From NCBI GenBank assembly GCA_963573305.1, contig OY754335.1, positions 49,125,985 through 49,189,984 of the forward strand: a DNA stretch of 64,000 nt, read 5' to 3'. This document shows, in pieces, positions 45,301 to 56,794 of the stretch; positions within the stretch are counted from its first letter, which is position 1; every line of letters begins with the position of its first letter. The translations under genes and the position numbers were made by a program. Source of the stretch: Pyrrhosoma nymphula. Taxonomy: Eukaryota; Arthropoda; Insecta; Odonata; Coenagrionidae. The notes below the pieces were generated by a model. The model saw only the letters and a list, made by a program, of their open reading frames with translations, had not been told where the DNA came from and searched no databases.

Positions 45301-48300
45301 TTACTAATTGAGTAGATAGTAATAGTACTCATAAGTACCAAGGTTGTTAGATCATTTTTTTTTTAATATTTGGAGCTGTGTAACTAGCATTAGAAAATAC
45401 CCATAGGTTTTAGCTTTTTAGCGTAATTTTTCTCTTGTAAGTATGTCCTTCAACAAGCGCTGTTCATGATGATGGATGTGCTTGTGAAATTTATCCGGTA
45501 TTTTTTTTCTGGGTGTGTTTATTGTCTGCTCTTTTTAACATTTCGTTGATAACGTGGAAAACCAAATTTGCATCAGTCATTCATTAAATTGATCACCTCA
45601 TTTAGGAAGAAAAGAATACTGTCCGCTACCAAATGTTTTATTTGTTTGCTAACTTATGCATCGAGAATTTGGCGAGCCCAAATTTGAAAAAAGACGCCAC
45701 TCATGCACTTTGAATGCATAAAGTAATTTATCTAGAAAATTTATCTCGAAAATAATTTGTCTAGAAACAGGTTTTGAAAAAGCTGTTTTTGGAATTCTTT
45801 AGTTACAGTAGCATTATTTCGCCCTTAGGAATACGAATTATGTATTGCACGTAACCCCGGTGAAGCTGGTATTTGAATTTTAGCTACGCTGATATTATGC
45901 ATCGCTTTAGCTTCTTTGATACGCCTTATTTAAGGGTTTATAGTTTATTTTACAAAAAAAGGAGGGAAAACATTTCCTTACTAGGGGAAATACGGAAAAA
46001 ATAGGCACTAGATAAGATTCACTGTATCAGAGCATCTTCGCCTAGGGAAGAGATTCACTTCCACATATCACTTTGTAAACTCCTATAAAATTCTCAATCC
46101 AACGACTGGGGTTGCAAAAATTTTAAGTAATCTTCAAGCAGACATGCCATTTCCAAAACTCTGGGTTTACTGTAAAGAACTGCAGTAGAATGTACGTAAT
46201 GATGCGTTTATTAAAGTGATACAAACGCAGTAAATGTCCACCAATTGCTTATTTTGTTAATGAAATCTGTAAAAATTTCCGAGGATAAATCATTGAAGTA
46301 GGTACCGAAATGAATCAGTTGGTGGAAAATGTCGAAGTCGTATCGTTTCATTCACATGGATTCCCACGGTATTAAGATCGATACTATAGAACTCGAAACA
46401 GGATGCGCTTGAGTTTCATTACTGGCATCTGGTTGATTTTCACAATTGGAGTACCCTTGCATAGTTGCTTGTGTTTTGTTCATGCAATACTTTTTTGCTC
46501 GTTTCCAATGAGAAGAGATAAATCGTTGCCCAGTTTCTTATTTCTTTTATTAACGCGTAGTTATATTGGCACACTCATGGTCTCATTATGCGTATCACAT
46601 GAGGCATTGTTCTCCCATGATTTCTTTCGTGTCAAAGTGGAGCGCACGGCGACTGGGTGTAGGCGGAAGTATTTTCACTGCATCTGGTGTTCAGACAGTT
46701 GAGCCCTGACGCGGAAGTGTATCTCTGACGGCTATTGTTGGAGCCGGTGAAATGATCGTGGGGCTTTCGTGGCCTCAGGGTCCTCAGCCCGCCCGGCCGC
46801 AAACCGCGTGGTGGTTAAAGAAATGGGGCGATTACTACCCAAGGGCTGGAGAAAAGTCCATTTCGATTTTTAATATTAACATAACTGTAAAGAAATACGC
46901 TTCACAGTTGACTCATGGTTTTGGCTAATACGATCTATTCTCAAGAGATGATTCCTTTCTTATCGTAGCTCTTTGCCGGTCATGTTACTTGAATACGCGA
47001 ACGGTTTAGCCATTAAAGTTGAGAGCGATGAGATTATTCGTGACGTTATCGTTTTTTATCCGTAATCTTTAATGGGAGATTGTTTCCTCAGTATATGACT
47101 GCAATGAAAAGGCAAACGGAGGTACGGAATCGTTGTTTTGTTTCCCGCTGCTTTACATACAATGGAATAAGAAGAGTATTGAAATGCTCACATGCTGAGT
47201 ACGAGAGGAATGCTTGATGTAACGCCATTGTTACGATCATACTCACCTTAGAAGATCTATTCTGCCACCTCAGAAATAACTCATGTTATTCCAGATCCTC
47301 CTGATCAATGTCCGTGTGATTTGGATTTGAAAAATAATCAAGCATCCCATTTGCTTATCAAATTTACCGTGGCTTGTAATGAAATTGTTTTCGGTTTTCA
47401 TTTACCTACTAATTTTAAGTCCGAGACTAATTTGAAACTCCATATCGCTCTAGGAATAAAAATGAGTTGAAGAAATGTTGCCTTTTAAGTTAAATTGCTT
47501 ATTAATCTGCTCAAGCAAAGATTTTCCAATCAGAATTACTTTTTGGATATTTGTTATAGGCGGCAGTACAACTCGTGACATTTCGGCATAAGGCTACCTA
47601 CCATTCGGGAAATATCTTACAGATACATATTTCGCTCTCCGGGTAGTTAATGGCCTCTATGCGATAATTAATTTTGATAAACGTATTTTTTAACTTGCGA
47701 TCCAAAAAACTTTCATCGAAATGGAAGGTCCATGCAGGCGTTCAAATCTCTGGCAGAGAAAGCGTGGTCTTTTTTTTTTAAAGAGACTTAAACGCACGCA
47801 TGAGTCACTTAATTACCCATCACTGGTTTTAGCTTGCCGCTTATCTTTTGCGAGGAGGAATATTTAAAGCGATCGGCCAGTCTCATGTGGGTGTCCCGTA
47901 AACATTCTCAGGATGGAAACTGGTGAGCGAAATGGTAATCCGTGATAGTTTAAAAAGAGATTATCTCTCAAGAGTTTACCGCGCGTGAATTATCTTTTGA
48001 AATGGTCGAGGAAAATGAAGCCGCGGTTACCTTCGATCGTGGCCGTGGTCAAGGATAACTTGTTATGACGACCTGGGATGTTCACGCACACATATTCGCT
48101 CGGAGGCTTTGTGTTCGAGCGTTGATCTTAACCGCACAGCGAGCAGTGCTTAAGAACTTGAAATCCCTCCTTCTTGCGAGCTCATCCCTCCCTTTTGTCC
48201 TTCAACTTCAGGCATTGTCCGCAAAGCAGTGAACCCTACTGAGGAAGATGATATGATTTCTAAGTTATATTTAGCTCTGATGCATGCGTTATTCTTTCAG

Positions 48301-49249
48301 GTCGGGGGTAATGCCGTACCGCCTCATGAAAGTTCTTTAGTTCAGTAGAATTTTCTCCGAAAGTTGAGTATCGCTGGTGTAAGTCGGACCTTTTTCCTGC
48401 CATCAGCTGCGGTGAGATGGCCTTTCACTCCAATGACCTGTATTAGATTTTGTTGATAGAAACGTCTCTTTCATTTTTTCTTGATTTTTGCTCTAAAGTC
48501 GCTGGAAGGAGACGCCGTACATATCACCCCGTAAGGTTAGTAGGTATGTACTCCGAGGGTGGGTTACCACTAAGTATGAATCTTGAACGTAGTAGTTTAT
48601 GGTCCTCAGTAGGCTTTATTTATGCCTGGTTTAATAATGTACCGTTAATGTTAACCGTCTAGCAACGTAGACTTTACGTTTATATGTTGTTGAGCGTGAG
48701 TTCCGGTTTCGCGAAGTTAATAAGGCTATCGTTAGTTGGCGTGAGCTAAATCGATGGGAGAGCGAGTGCTCATGGTTACCATATCGAGAATACTTTTAAC
48801 CAGATCTAATTTTCACTGGGTCTTATTGTAGTAGTTTCCTGAAGGTAATTTTTAGTAGGTGCTCTTAGGCTCTTGCTTAGGTGGTTATTGCAAGATCCTA
48901 GGTGATTTTAATGTCATTCTTTATCTAATTAGGAAAATAATCCTTGAGTTTTCTTGGTATTCTTTGAGTATTGAGCCATATTTATAATATTTTGTTTTTT
49001 CCTACCCTTTGTTTTTCATGAGTTGTCCTTGGGGTTTCCTGGTCTTCATTGCGTATCGCCTTTCGAACAAGCGTTCTATTTCTTTGGGGAAATGAGTATG
49101 TATTTACACGAGTGGGATACTGATATTTCATTTTCCCCCCTCGAGCGATCGAGTGGTATACTAATAATTCCAGACTACGCGTCGTGTAAAATAAGGATAT
49201 TTCCCGTCGTTGAGATAGCCACAATCGGAACCACTGCGGATCGGAGCCA
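45301..49249. other. Long stretch without supported features
   Basis: About 3.9 kb with only short frames, the best being 99 codons at 46403-46702 with a hydrophobic start. No domains, clear repeats or RNA genes. Composition is mildly AT-rich, with a GC-richer patch near 46640-46830. Confidence 0.4.
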
Positions 49250-49800
49250 AGAATTCCACCCCGCGGTGTGGTAGGCACCCAGCGACGCCCACGGGTTCCC
49301 CGGCGACGTCGCCGTATCCTCCCTGGAAGGGAAGGGGCCACCCACGCATTCACCAAAGCCCTTTTCCTTTTTCATTCTTCCAACACCTCCTCCGCATCAC
49401 CCACCGCCATCCTCCTGGAGGAGTCAGCGCCAAGACAGAACGCCTCCCCCCCCCTGCTGAGCTGCTATAGCAGCCAACACGACTACCAGTCTTATTCTTC
49501 TCTCCCTACCCCCTCATAATGGCTGACTGCTTTTGAGTCGGATGGGCGTGGACCCCCTGTCGGAGGACGGACGTGAAAGATGCCAACCATTGTGGAGCGG
49601 AGGGGAAAAGAGAGCAATGTCTCCTCGGGGAGTGTCGCGGGTCGACTCGGCGACTCTTTCCGTCCTCACCGACTGTTGTCGCCCCCCTCTAGCGCTCGCG
49701 CGCGTACCGATTCGCGCTTTAGAATTCGCGTCCAGTGCGACTTGGGTGGCGGTCCCAGGTGCTCGACTGAATGAGGCCCATTCAGATTCTTCCCGTTGAG
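49250..49800. other. GC-rich, CpG-bearing island
   Basis: Overlapping frames on both strands of 80-124 codons reflect composition. CGCTCGCGCGCG near 49692 is a CpG cluster. It may be a promoter or 5' exon; none is proven. Confidence 0.35.
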
Positions 49801-49911
49801 AGTAGAACGCGGATTCAATCATGCATTTTTCACGCTAAGATACGATAGACACATCTTTAGAACGTAACGGAAGAACTCTTTGCAATTTTCCAGAGGTAAA
49901 TGTTTAATGCG

Positions 49912-49945
49912 ACCCGTTTCGATGTTTTTCACCATCATTGTCGTA
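49912..49945 (-). repeat. Hammerhead-like motif, degenerate
   Basis: On the minus strand AATGATGGTGAAAAACATCG is followed by AAACGGGTC: a GATG/CATC stem directly before GAAAC. The CTGATGA block is reduced to AATGA. Single arm only. Confidence 0.35.
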
Positions 49946-49965
49946 TAATAGTTGTCGTCAAGCCA

Positions 49966-50126
49966 AGAGCGATAGCTAAGACAACTTGTGTAATTAAGGG
50001 TGAATAATGTAAGAGTGCAGATAGGATTATTTGTGAAACGGCGAAATGGTGGAGAAAACCAAGTGTTCGCATATTACTTGGTCTCAACTTAGGTCTCGGA
50101 AAGGTCCTCAGTTCAGGTTACATCAA
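49966..50126 (+). repeat. Direct repeat, copy 1 (partner 50932-51095)
   Basis: Shared ordered blocks are GATAGCTAAG[A/G]CAACTTGTGT, GATTATTTGTG[A/G]AACGG, [T/A]TCTCAAC and TCTCGGAAAGGTCCTCAGTT (20 identical bases). Offset about 966 bp. The family is not recognised. Confidence 0.8.
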
Positions 50127-50479
50127 GATATGTATACATTTTGTGGAAGAACTGGTAGGAAGGGAAAGGGTGGGAGGATTCGCGAGGAGGGTAATGGGTA
50201 GAGGGAAAGAAGATAAATATTGACGTTGGGAAATTGCAAATAGTTCTTCTTTCGCTAGGTATTTATAAGTTCCATCACATCTACCCTGAGGCAACATAAA
50301 CTGAAAACATCTCTATAACTGACATAATCTCTACGACTGGTGCATCTCTAGAAAAGGCAGAATGGGCAGAATTGACCAAATAAAGGAGATACGCTATCCA
50401 ATAAATAGGTGCCAGTATTTATTTTCCCCCAGCTCCAGTAGTGACTACAAAAACCGAGCGAGAAACTAACGCACCTAGT

Positions 50480-50640
50480 CAACACATTCGATTTTTCATA
50501 ATTTCCCTCTCCCAATTCCGTTTCTCTATTCCATCCCTTCCTCATGGCTGGTGTCCTGCCACCTTCCGCCCTACGCCCTTACGGCAACTCTTTTAGGGTA
50601 TTGTGCAGAGGCAGCGTACATAACGTATTTCCTGCGTCGG
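50480..50640 (-). repeat. LINE 3'-tail module
   Basis: On the minus strand the module ends GGACACCAGCCAT (50555-50543), preceded by a diverged form of the CTACATCT...GTGTGGC block, and followed by a purine-rich stretch as at 5359 and 25947. Confidence 0.55.
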
Positions 50641-50931
50641 ACTCTGCGGTGTGTGAGATGAGAGGAATCCTTTAGGGCTTTCACCGCGTACGATGTTCTC
50701 CTCGGACAAGCTGGCTTCTTCAGGTCAATGTGGAGTGTCAGAGTGGAATGCCGATGAAACTATTGTCTTCAGAAAACCACAGACGCTCAGGAAACCCTGA
50801 AACCATGAAACCCTCTTGTACATCATGTCTCGTCGACAATTTCTCGAATCTATTTGGACAGAGGGTTTCTGACTTTTCAAATATTAAAAAAAACCATCTA
50901 TTGACTGTAACAAAGACAGTGGTTATTAGGA

Positions 50932-51095
50932 GAGCTGATAGATAACTAAGGCAACTTGTGTTATGAAGGGTAGTTGGATAGGTTAGTACAGGTAGAATTA
51001 TTTGTGGAACGGTGAAATGAAACCTTCCTTTGCTTACAGTTAAATCTCAACAAAAGTCTCGGAAAGGTCCTCAGTTTAATGTCCTATCCAACATT
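50932..51095 (+). repeat. Direct repeat, copy 2
   Basis: Partner of 49966-50126, retaining TCTCGGAAAGGTCCTCAGTT unchanged. The copies differ by small insertions. Confidence 0.8.
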
Positions 51096-51930
51096 CAATC
51101 TGTTATTACTGTTCTTAAAATAATTTTCATACAGCGCCCAAGTAGGGATTTGGATTCCTACGGGAAAACTCCACCACTACCGTTACTCGATTCCATTATT
51201 ATTTATTTTAATTGGAGGAACTTTTTCATTGGATGTTTTCATGCTTCAGGTTATCTCCTGTAAAATTTATTCACACAATTTCCAACGTGATACAATCACC
51301 TCTCAACACGTTTAGGAGACTGAGACAAATTGTAGTGGTTATTATTATTTTAATTTATTGCTTATTTAACTTTCAAGTATTTGTTTTAGAAAGATACGAT
51401 ACACAGTGTACATCAACGAACAAAGAAATAATACTAACAGAAAATATTTACTGGTAATAGTGTCGCGGCCCATATGATGTGTAAAATGTCGTGCAATTCC
51501 TCCTGAGTTATAGTTAGCCAATCTAAATGCAAGGTCGCTGCCATTACCTGGGGATATTTAGAACAATGTGATTTTGTAAAGAAACACCTTTCTTCTGATA
51601 ACAGTGTTGTGGTGGTTTTTATGTTCTTCATGTACTATTTTTCAACATTCAATGAGTCTACGTTATTGGAGTATGGTACTTGAGCATGGTCACGATTTAC
51701 TTGGGAAGTCGTCGCAGTGGATTTATGTGGATGTTTTACGGAGCTATCCCCTAGTATTTTTATAATGTGTAAATATACATGTATGTATCCATGATGGCAT
51801 GACCATTTTTAATATTTTCGAGAAATCTGCTAGTAATGAAGTCGATTCATTAAGGAGGCAATAATTACTTTTACTGGAAATTTACAACTTCTCCTGATTT
51901 ATTTTCTTCCATTCCGATGTAAATATCCAG
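51096..51930. other. AT-rich spacer, nothing supported
   Basis: Short frames only. Confidence 0.4.
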
Positions 51931-52116
51931 GTGGAGGGATGTGTAGCACATAATGCACTGGAAAGTGCTATTCTAGTGGTGGCATATGACATCAGCACAC
52001 AATTATGCACTGTCCTGGCTGTTATTTATTCTATTTATTCCTCGAATCCAATACCGTTACAGGTTCTTCCTCCCCGTGCTTTGTACACTATAAAAAATAC
52101 AGCCAGGCTAACTTGA
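51931..52116 (+). repeat. Diverged repeat paired with 5857-6048
   Basis: See the partner copy. The 61-codon frame here (AYDISTQLCTVLAVIYSIYS) aligns without gaps to the frame there (PCGISTRLCIIRVMINAKYS), which is the reason to suspect former coding function. Confidence 0.45.
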
Positions 52117-52149
52117 ATGCTCTTTGATCCAGCTTATGAGATTGCAACT

Positions 52150-52310
52150 GAAAAAGTAACAAAATAATTCCGGCTTTCGTGGGTTAAGAAAATGGCTCAC
52201 TTTGTAATCGGTTGGGCTGGTAAACGTTCGGTAAAAAGCCCCGGACTCTAAACCATTCCTGAAAGAACCTTCAGCGTTTCGAGGTGCCGGAAGCACCCTT
52301 GACCTCTTGC
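52150..52310 (-). repeat. Hammerhead-like repeat, degenerate
   Basis: On the minus strand GGTGC-TTCCG-GCACC and one base precede GAAAC (52280-52276), then GCTGAAGG and a body TTACCAGCCCAACCGATTAC. CTGATGA is not preserved. Assigned by the stem-plus-GAAAC arrangement shared with the other copies. Confidence 0.4.
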
Positions 52311-52927
52311 CGGTCACGTGCCTAAGGACCCTCGCCTGTCGTTTTCCCATTTCCTCGCCTATTTCCTCTGCTTACCCATTCTTCCCGCTGAAGCACAAGT
52401 GGCTAGCTGACCCTCTCCTAAACTAGTGGGCCCTCCCAAACGGGCGCCCGGTGAGTGATGGGCGCTGTTTTTACGGGCTCTGAGATTGCCCGTGCTCTCC
52501 GGAGCGCGGTCAATCGCCACTTGTCCGTCTCACCTAATTGATTCAATGGCCGTGAGGAGTCGTTGCCTCGCACCGCACATCGTCCCTGTTGTCTTCCATG
52601 ACGCTTGGAATTGGGATATATGTATACATTTTCCATCAATGATTTTTCGTCGTTTTTCCTCCAAATGAATAGTAGCGAACGAGTATAAGTCAGTAGTCAT
52701 CTGTTGAAATTATGTTACATATCTCATGCACTTTACGACTAGCTCTCCGAGTTTTCACCTTAAATATGGCAAGCCAGTCATTTCAAATGGCTTTGTTTGC
52801 CCGACGAGAATTTTCTCGGGCCGTTCTAGCTGTATGATGGTTGCTAAGAAACACGAATATTTTACGCGAAGTATTCATATTTATTTTAATTAGCGATCTC
52901 TTTCTTGTATGTACTATTAACTAAACC
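52311..52927. other. No supported gene
   Basis: GC-richer at 52330-52600, then AT-rich. No domain or repeat is clear. Confidence 0.4.
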
Positions 52928-52983
52928 TTTGCATTTCCTCATATAAATGCATACCTATAATTATTTGTTTGAGGAAATGCAAA
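52928..52983. repeat. Perfect 14-bp inverted repeat
   Basis: TTTGCATTTCCTCA (52928-52941) pairs exactly with 52970-52983 around 28 nt. TTTGCAT is also an octamer-like core, but nothing else supports regulation. Confidence 0.9.
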
Positions 52984-53755
52984 TATTTTATAATTTTAAT
53001 TCGATGTTTCACTCATTAAATATTCTATAAATGTTAATTATTTCTACTAAATGCATTTCTAACATAAATTATTCATACTTAGCTTTAAGATCTGATACTT
53101 TATTAAAACCTCGTGTAGTAGCAGTTAATCCTACAGCTGCTCCCAAATTTTGGTACGCGTACTTCTTAGAGGTATGCTCTTGCCTGTTTAGGGGTTGGAA
53201 TGCGAGAAAAGCAAAGTAATTGCAGGACTACTCATTCCCTTACTGGTTGGGACACAGAGAGGGAAATAAGCTGTAAAGGGTTAGGCAATTGAAAAAAGAC
53301 CGAGAACAGCTGCTCTCGTGTATAGTGAAGCCGATATGCTACGATCGAATTTTATGACGAAGACGTTGACTGAGTTAGTTTGAATCTATGGTGTTGCGGG
53401 CGGAATTCGAAGGAAATGTGGGTAATAATGCCATTCCAAAAATGTGATTGATTGATGGGTTGGATGATGACGTTGGAATCAAATTCCATTTTCTTCAACT
53501 TCTGCTTGTCACACGACATTTGGACCCGTTTGATCATCCTCTTCGTCAAAAATTTTATCAAACATTCGCCAAATTTTTATGAATTTTTTTGTCGAATATT
53601 TTTTTCGATTTTTTTTCAAATGTTTGAGCGTGGGACATCGGCTCAACTCCATGCCTGAATTCCAAGTCAGGCACTGCTACCATTTGCGCTAATCGTGGGA
53701 GATGGAGTTGGGACTCGACCTTTAATAATAGTGGGAATCGGGGAAGCTTAGACTG
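52984..53755. other. AT-rich spacer, nothing supported
   Basis: T-rich near 53560-53620. No gene is supported. Confidence 0.4.
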
Positions 53756-54137
53756 TCAGAGAGGCGGGTGGGTTGAGGTTCGGAGCGCAGTGACCCGTGA
53801 CAGGTGCACCCATTGAGTCGATTCGAGAGGTATGGGGGCGAGAGCGTTTTGGGGCGCGGCCATGCGGACAGGCGTCGGCGAGCGGCACCTCTCTGCCATC
53901 CGCTGCCGTCGATGCCACAGCGATTCGACGCCTGCTACCCATTCCTCGCGCGCCATCCGCCAACGCCCCCCTTCCGCGGTGCGAAGCCCCGAGTATGTCG
54001 ACCCGCACGCCGGAAATGCCCGATTATGCGACAAGAATGGGGAAGCTGGCACCCGTGCGATCCGCTTCGGGTATCCTCGAATCAGATCGGTTTCGCTCGT
54101 TAAAGTAAAGTTGGTTTCGAAGCGTCGAGGAAAATGA
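53756..54137. other. GC-rich, CpG-dense island
   Basis: All six frames are open for 80-100 codons, which is what a CpG-rich, stop-poor composition produces. No reading frame looks better than its rivals and none shows a domain. A promoter island or a rapidly decaying coding exon are both possible. Confidence 0.4.
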
Positions 54138-54171
54138 ATTTATCACTCGGCCATATTGGGAAAACGATGTA

Positions 54172-54313
54172 TTTAGGGTAGTTTGAACGAGATATCACTT
54201 CGCATAAAATTCGATGAATTAGGTCTCATTTTAAAGAAAAAGATCTCATCTTTCCAGTGATAAATAATACTCGCCACTCACCATTATACTTTTCGAGATA
54301 TTTGCCAAAAATA
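54172..54313 (-). repeat. Interspersed repeat, copy 3 of 3
   Basis: On the minus strand ATTTTTGGCAAATATCTCG, AATTCATCGAATTTTATGCG and AAGTGATATCTCGTTCAAAC align in order with 2349-2485. The best preserved copy. Confidence 0.72.
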
Positions 54314-54889
54314 CCAGCCATTTTCCATGAGAAATGATATGGGTTCCAAAGGATCTTTATCTAAAAAAAATTAGGAATTTCTTACCCATATATTTCGTCA
54401 GAAATTTAAGTGCGTAGTTTGGCTGCATTCTCAACTATTTGCGAAAATAAGTCAATGACCGCAGTCATTTTTATAGAATCCCAAAAAAATCTTCGGAGAT
54501 GATGGCGTTTTCACCGTACATCGTGAAAAAATGAGTCAAGAGAGTGAGTTATGTATGCATTATTAGTTCATTACTGGGAATTCCAGTCATAGAAAACGAT
54601 ATTTGTGCTCCATTAATAGTAGATACAATATTTTCTTCATATTTCTTGCGGTTGTTTAAATTTAAGAATAAAACTTTTATGTGGCCTCTGTAGTGACTAG
54701 GGAAAAATCTTACTCAAACCACCATAAGGAGGTTCCTCTGCAGCTGTGTGAGTGAAAACAAGAAATGTATACCTTAAAGTTTGCATTGTTTAATAATATT
54801 GCATTCATTACTGACAGGCTCTACCTATCAGAAAACTAAATTTAGATGCGCATTAAAATATTCTTTGCATATTTCATTTAGTTAACTGC
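54314..54889. other. AT-rich spacer, nothing supported
   Basis: Possibly more of the repeat family just described, since related elements usually extend further; no second copy in the window confirms it. Confidence 0.35.
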
Positions 54890-55018
54890 AGGCTAAATCC
54901 GACACAAATCTTCTCCCTTCCTCCATTCCCCAATAATTATTCCCTTACCTACATATGCTAAATAGCGGAAATGACCTTAGTTGTCGATCGCCTCCCCTAG
55001 TAGCCAACCAACTAACCA
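54890..55018 (+). mobile_element. Headless SINE with 21-nt domain
   Basis: CTTCTCCCTTCCTCCATTCC is followed by the closed domain: GCG (54965-54967), domain 54968-54988 containing GAAATGACCTTAG and TTGTCGAT, and CGC (54989-54991). The end is CCAACCAACTAACC. This is the 3' half of the SINE at 41935-42285. Confidence 0.7.
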
Positions 55019-55107
55019 TCGAATGATTAAAAGCATAGCGAGAAAAACTGCCGTGAACATCACAGCCGTATATATTCAAAAGTTTCAGTCATCACGTTGT
55101 GGAATCT

Positions 55108-55900
55108 CAGCATTTTTGAAAAAAATAATACTTTGCATTTCCGCGCGATAATATATTGTCGACCGCGGTTTCAACGCTGTAGCATCTTTTTCCAGACAAT
55201 TTTCAATTTAGTGATTCCAGCCATTTGAAACATTCTTGTATCAGATGATAAACTGGATTACTTGGAACAATAAGATATTTCTTTTAAGTTGACTTCCCTC
55301 AACATAACCAATATCAGACCTTCACCTCTACTGTATTTGCTTCTTCCGCCCTTATCCCAGTCCCCTTAGAAACTCTTCTCCCTTATTCAAATCTTACACA
55401 GCTTCCCTCCCCGTCCTCCATTCTCCCCTTACCTTCCCGATATGTATTCATGTATGACTGTTGAGAATTGAAAATTTGTTTTCTTAAATGTAACGCTATG
55501 GTAGGGGTTCTCAAAGGGTGTGCCTTGGCACACTAGTATGCCGCGATAATGTCGGGCTGTGCCGCGAAAAAAAAGTATCGGGAAAGTATGAACACATAAA
55601 GCAGGCTTGCGTGTTAAATATTTTAGTGTGTTATTTATTAATTTTAGAGACATGAAAATAATTACAATACAAACTCAAAAATTAAATACGCTCTAGCAGC
55701 AATGCTTCACTAATGTTGCAATTTGGTGTATATAGTGTGGTTACTTTTACATTGGGGATGTGCCGCTATATTCAACACGGCGAAATAGTTTGTCGCGAAC
55801 CAAAAAACATTTTGAGAACTCCTTCTCAATATCGTCGAAACCGCGATTGACCAACTATCGTGTGGAAGTATAAAGTATTCTCTTTTTTTCAAAAACTCTG
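55108..55900. repeat. Inverted repeat pair split by a hAT-like insertion
   Basis: The left arm 55108-55175 (ACTTTGCATTTCCGCGCGAT, TTGTCGACCGCGGTTTCAAC) is an inverted, diverged copy of the right arm 55834-55900 (GTCGAAACCGCGATTGACC, ATCGTGTGGAAGTATAAAGT and then a T-rich run). Each has GAAACCGCG in the position of the hammerhead-like GAAAC block. On the left a further AGATGC-TACA-GCGT region precedes GAAAC. Confidence 0.6.
55502..55824. mobile_element. hAT-like non-autonomous element, degenerate
   Basis: The ends GGGGTTCTCAAA (55504-55515) and TTTGAGAACTCC (55811-55822) are inverted repeats with one mismatch. Just inside are GTGTGCC and ATGCCGCG on the left and GTGCCGC, GGCGAA and GTCGCGAACC on the right. 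This end type is common among hAT elements. I cannot find an intact 8-bp duplication, so the ends are approximate. Confidence 0.55.
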
Positions 55901-56029
55901 CCGTAGTAAATTTGCGTATCGGAACACCGATCGGTATTGCTGGGTATTCAATACCATGATACCGTTTCGTATTCAGCCGCTCGAAATATATGGCTGCTAT
56001 CGACGTTTTCCCTCAGCTGTGCGGTTTGC

Positions 56030-56280
56030 GACCCCTATCACGCTCCACGTGGTCGTCACAGGTCTCGCCCCCATGTCAGATGAGGGCGGAGAGGGCTTCA
56101 AAGGGTGGGAGGAGAGGGATTGGCTGGCCTGGTGAGGAGGCCAATAAAACGGGGCGCGGCCCATTCGACAGCTTCAGGGGCGGGAACAGGGCTCTTCTCT
56201 CTCCCCCCTCCCTTAGCGCGCGGCGCGGCGGAAGCATTAAAAGGCGGCAAACGACTTTCGCACTCGAATAGGGTTGGGAA
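56030..56280. promoter_or_regulatory. GC-rich island with CCAAT box
   Basis: A short GC-rich segment contains GGCCAATAAAACGGGG (about 56139) and CGCGCGGCGCGGCGG (about 56217). It has overlapping frames on both strands and no domain. It resembles a small promoter island. Orientation and transcript are not determinable. Confidence 0.25.
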
Positions 56281-56750
56281 GGAAATTACCGTGGATGCGT
56301 AATCAATCATTGACCGACGACCTCCTCGGCTCCAATGTTTCCGCTCCCCTGAGCTCTCTCCTCCTACCCGTCTTGCCTTTCGCGTAAAAATGATAAACAG
56401 TTGTGTGTGCGCATCGGCTTTAAGGGGGAGAGATGCAAGTCTGACCTGGCCAAGGGGAATAGCTCAGCCACGCCTTTGGTTTAGGTGTTGTTGACCTGTG
56501 AGTATTCCTGTACTGTATTATTGCGGGTGATTCTAGTGTGAGAAAAAAAGCACATGTTAGAAACTCAAGGAAATGGTTACTCTTATTGTAAGCACACCCG
56601 GAAACCTCCTGGGACATTGTTTGCATGCATGAATGAAAACATGTGGAACGAATGTGCAAAAGAGTTAGTAAAAAGATTGAGATAAACGGATGGCTAGTTT
56701 CAAGTATCTACATCATGTGCGTATATTATGGTGACACTGCAAGCGTAGTC

Positions 56751-56794
56751 ACTCTTTATAACGCAACCTTGCTGAACTCTTTATAACGCAACCT
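56751..56794 (+). repeat. 25-bp-period direct repeat
   Basis: ACTCTTTATAACGCAACCT occurs at 56751-56769 and, unchanged, at 56776-56794. Confidence 0.92.

Noticed and set aside
53756..54137. Overlapping 80-100 codon frames in several registers
   Set aside because: Openness in nearly all frames is a sign of CpG-rich, stop-poor DNA, not of a gene.
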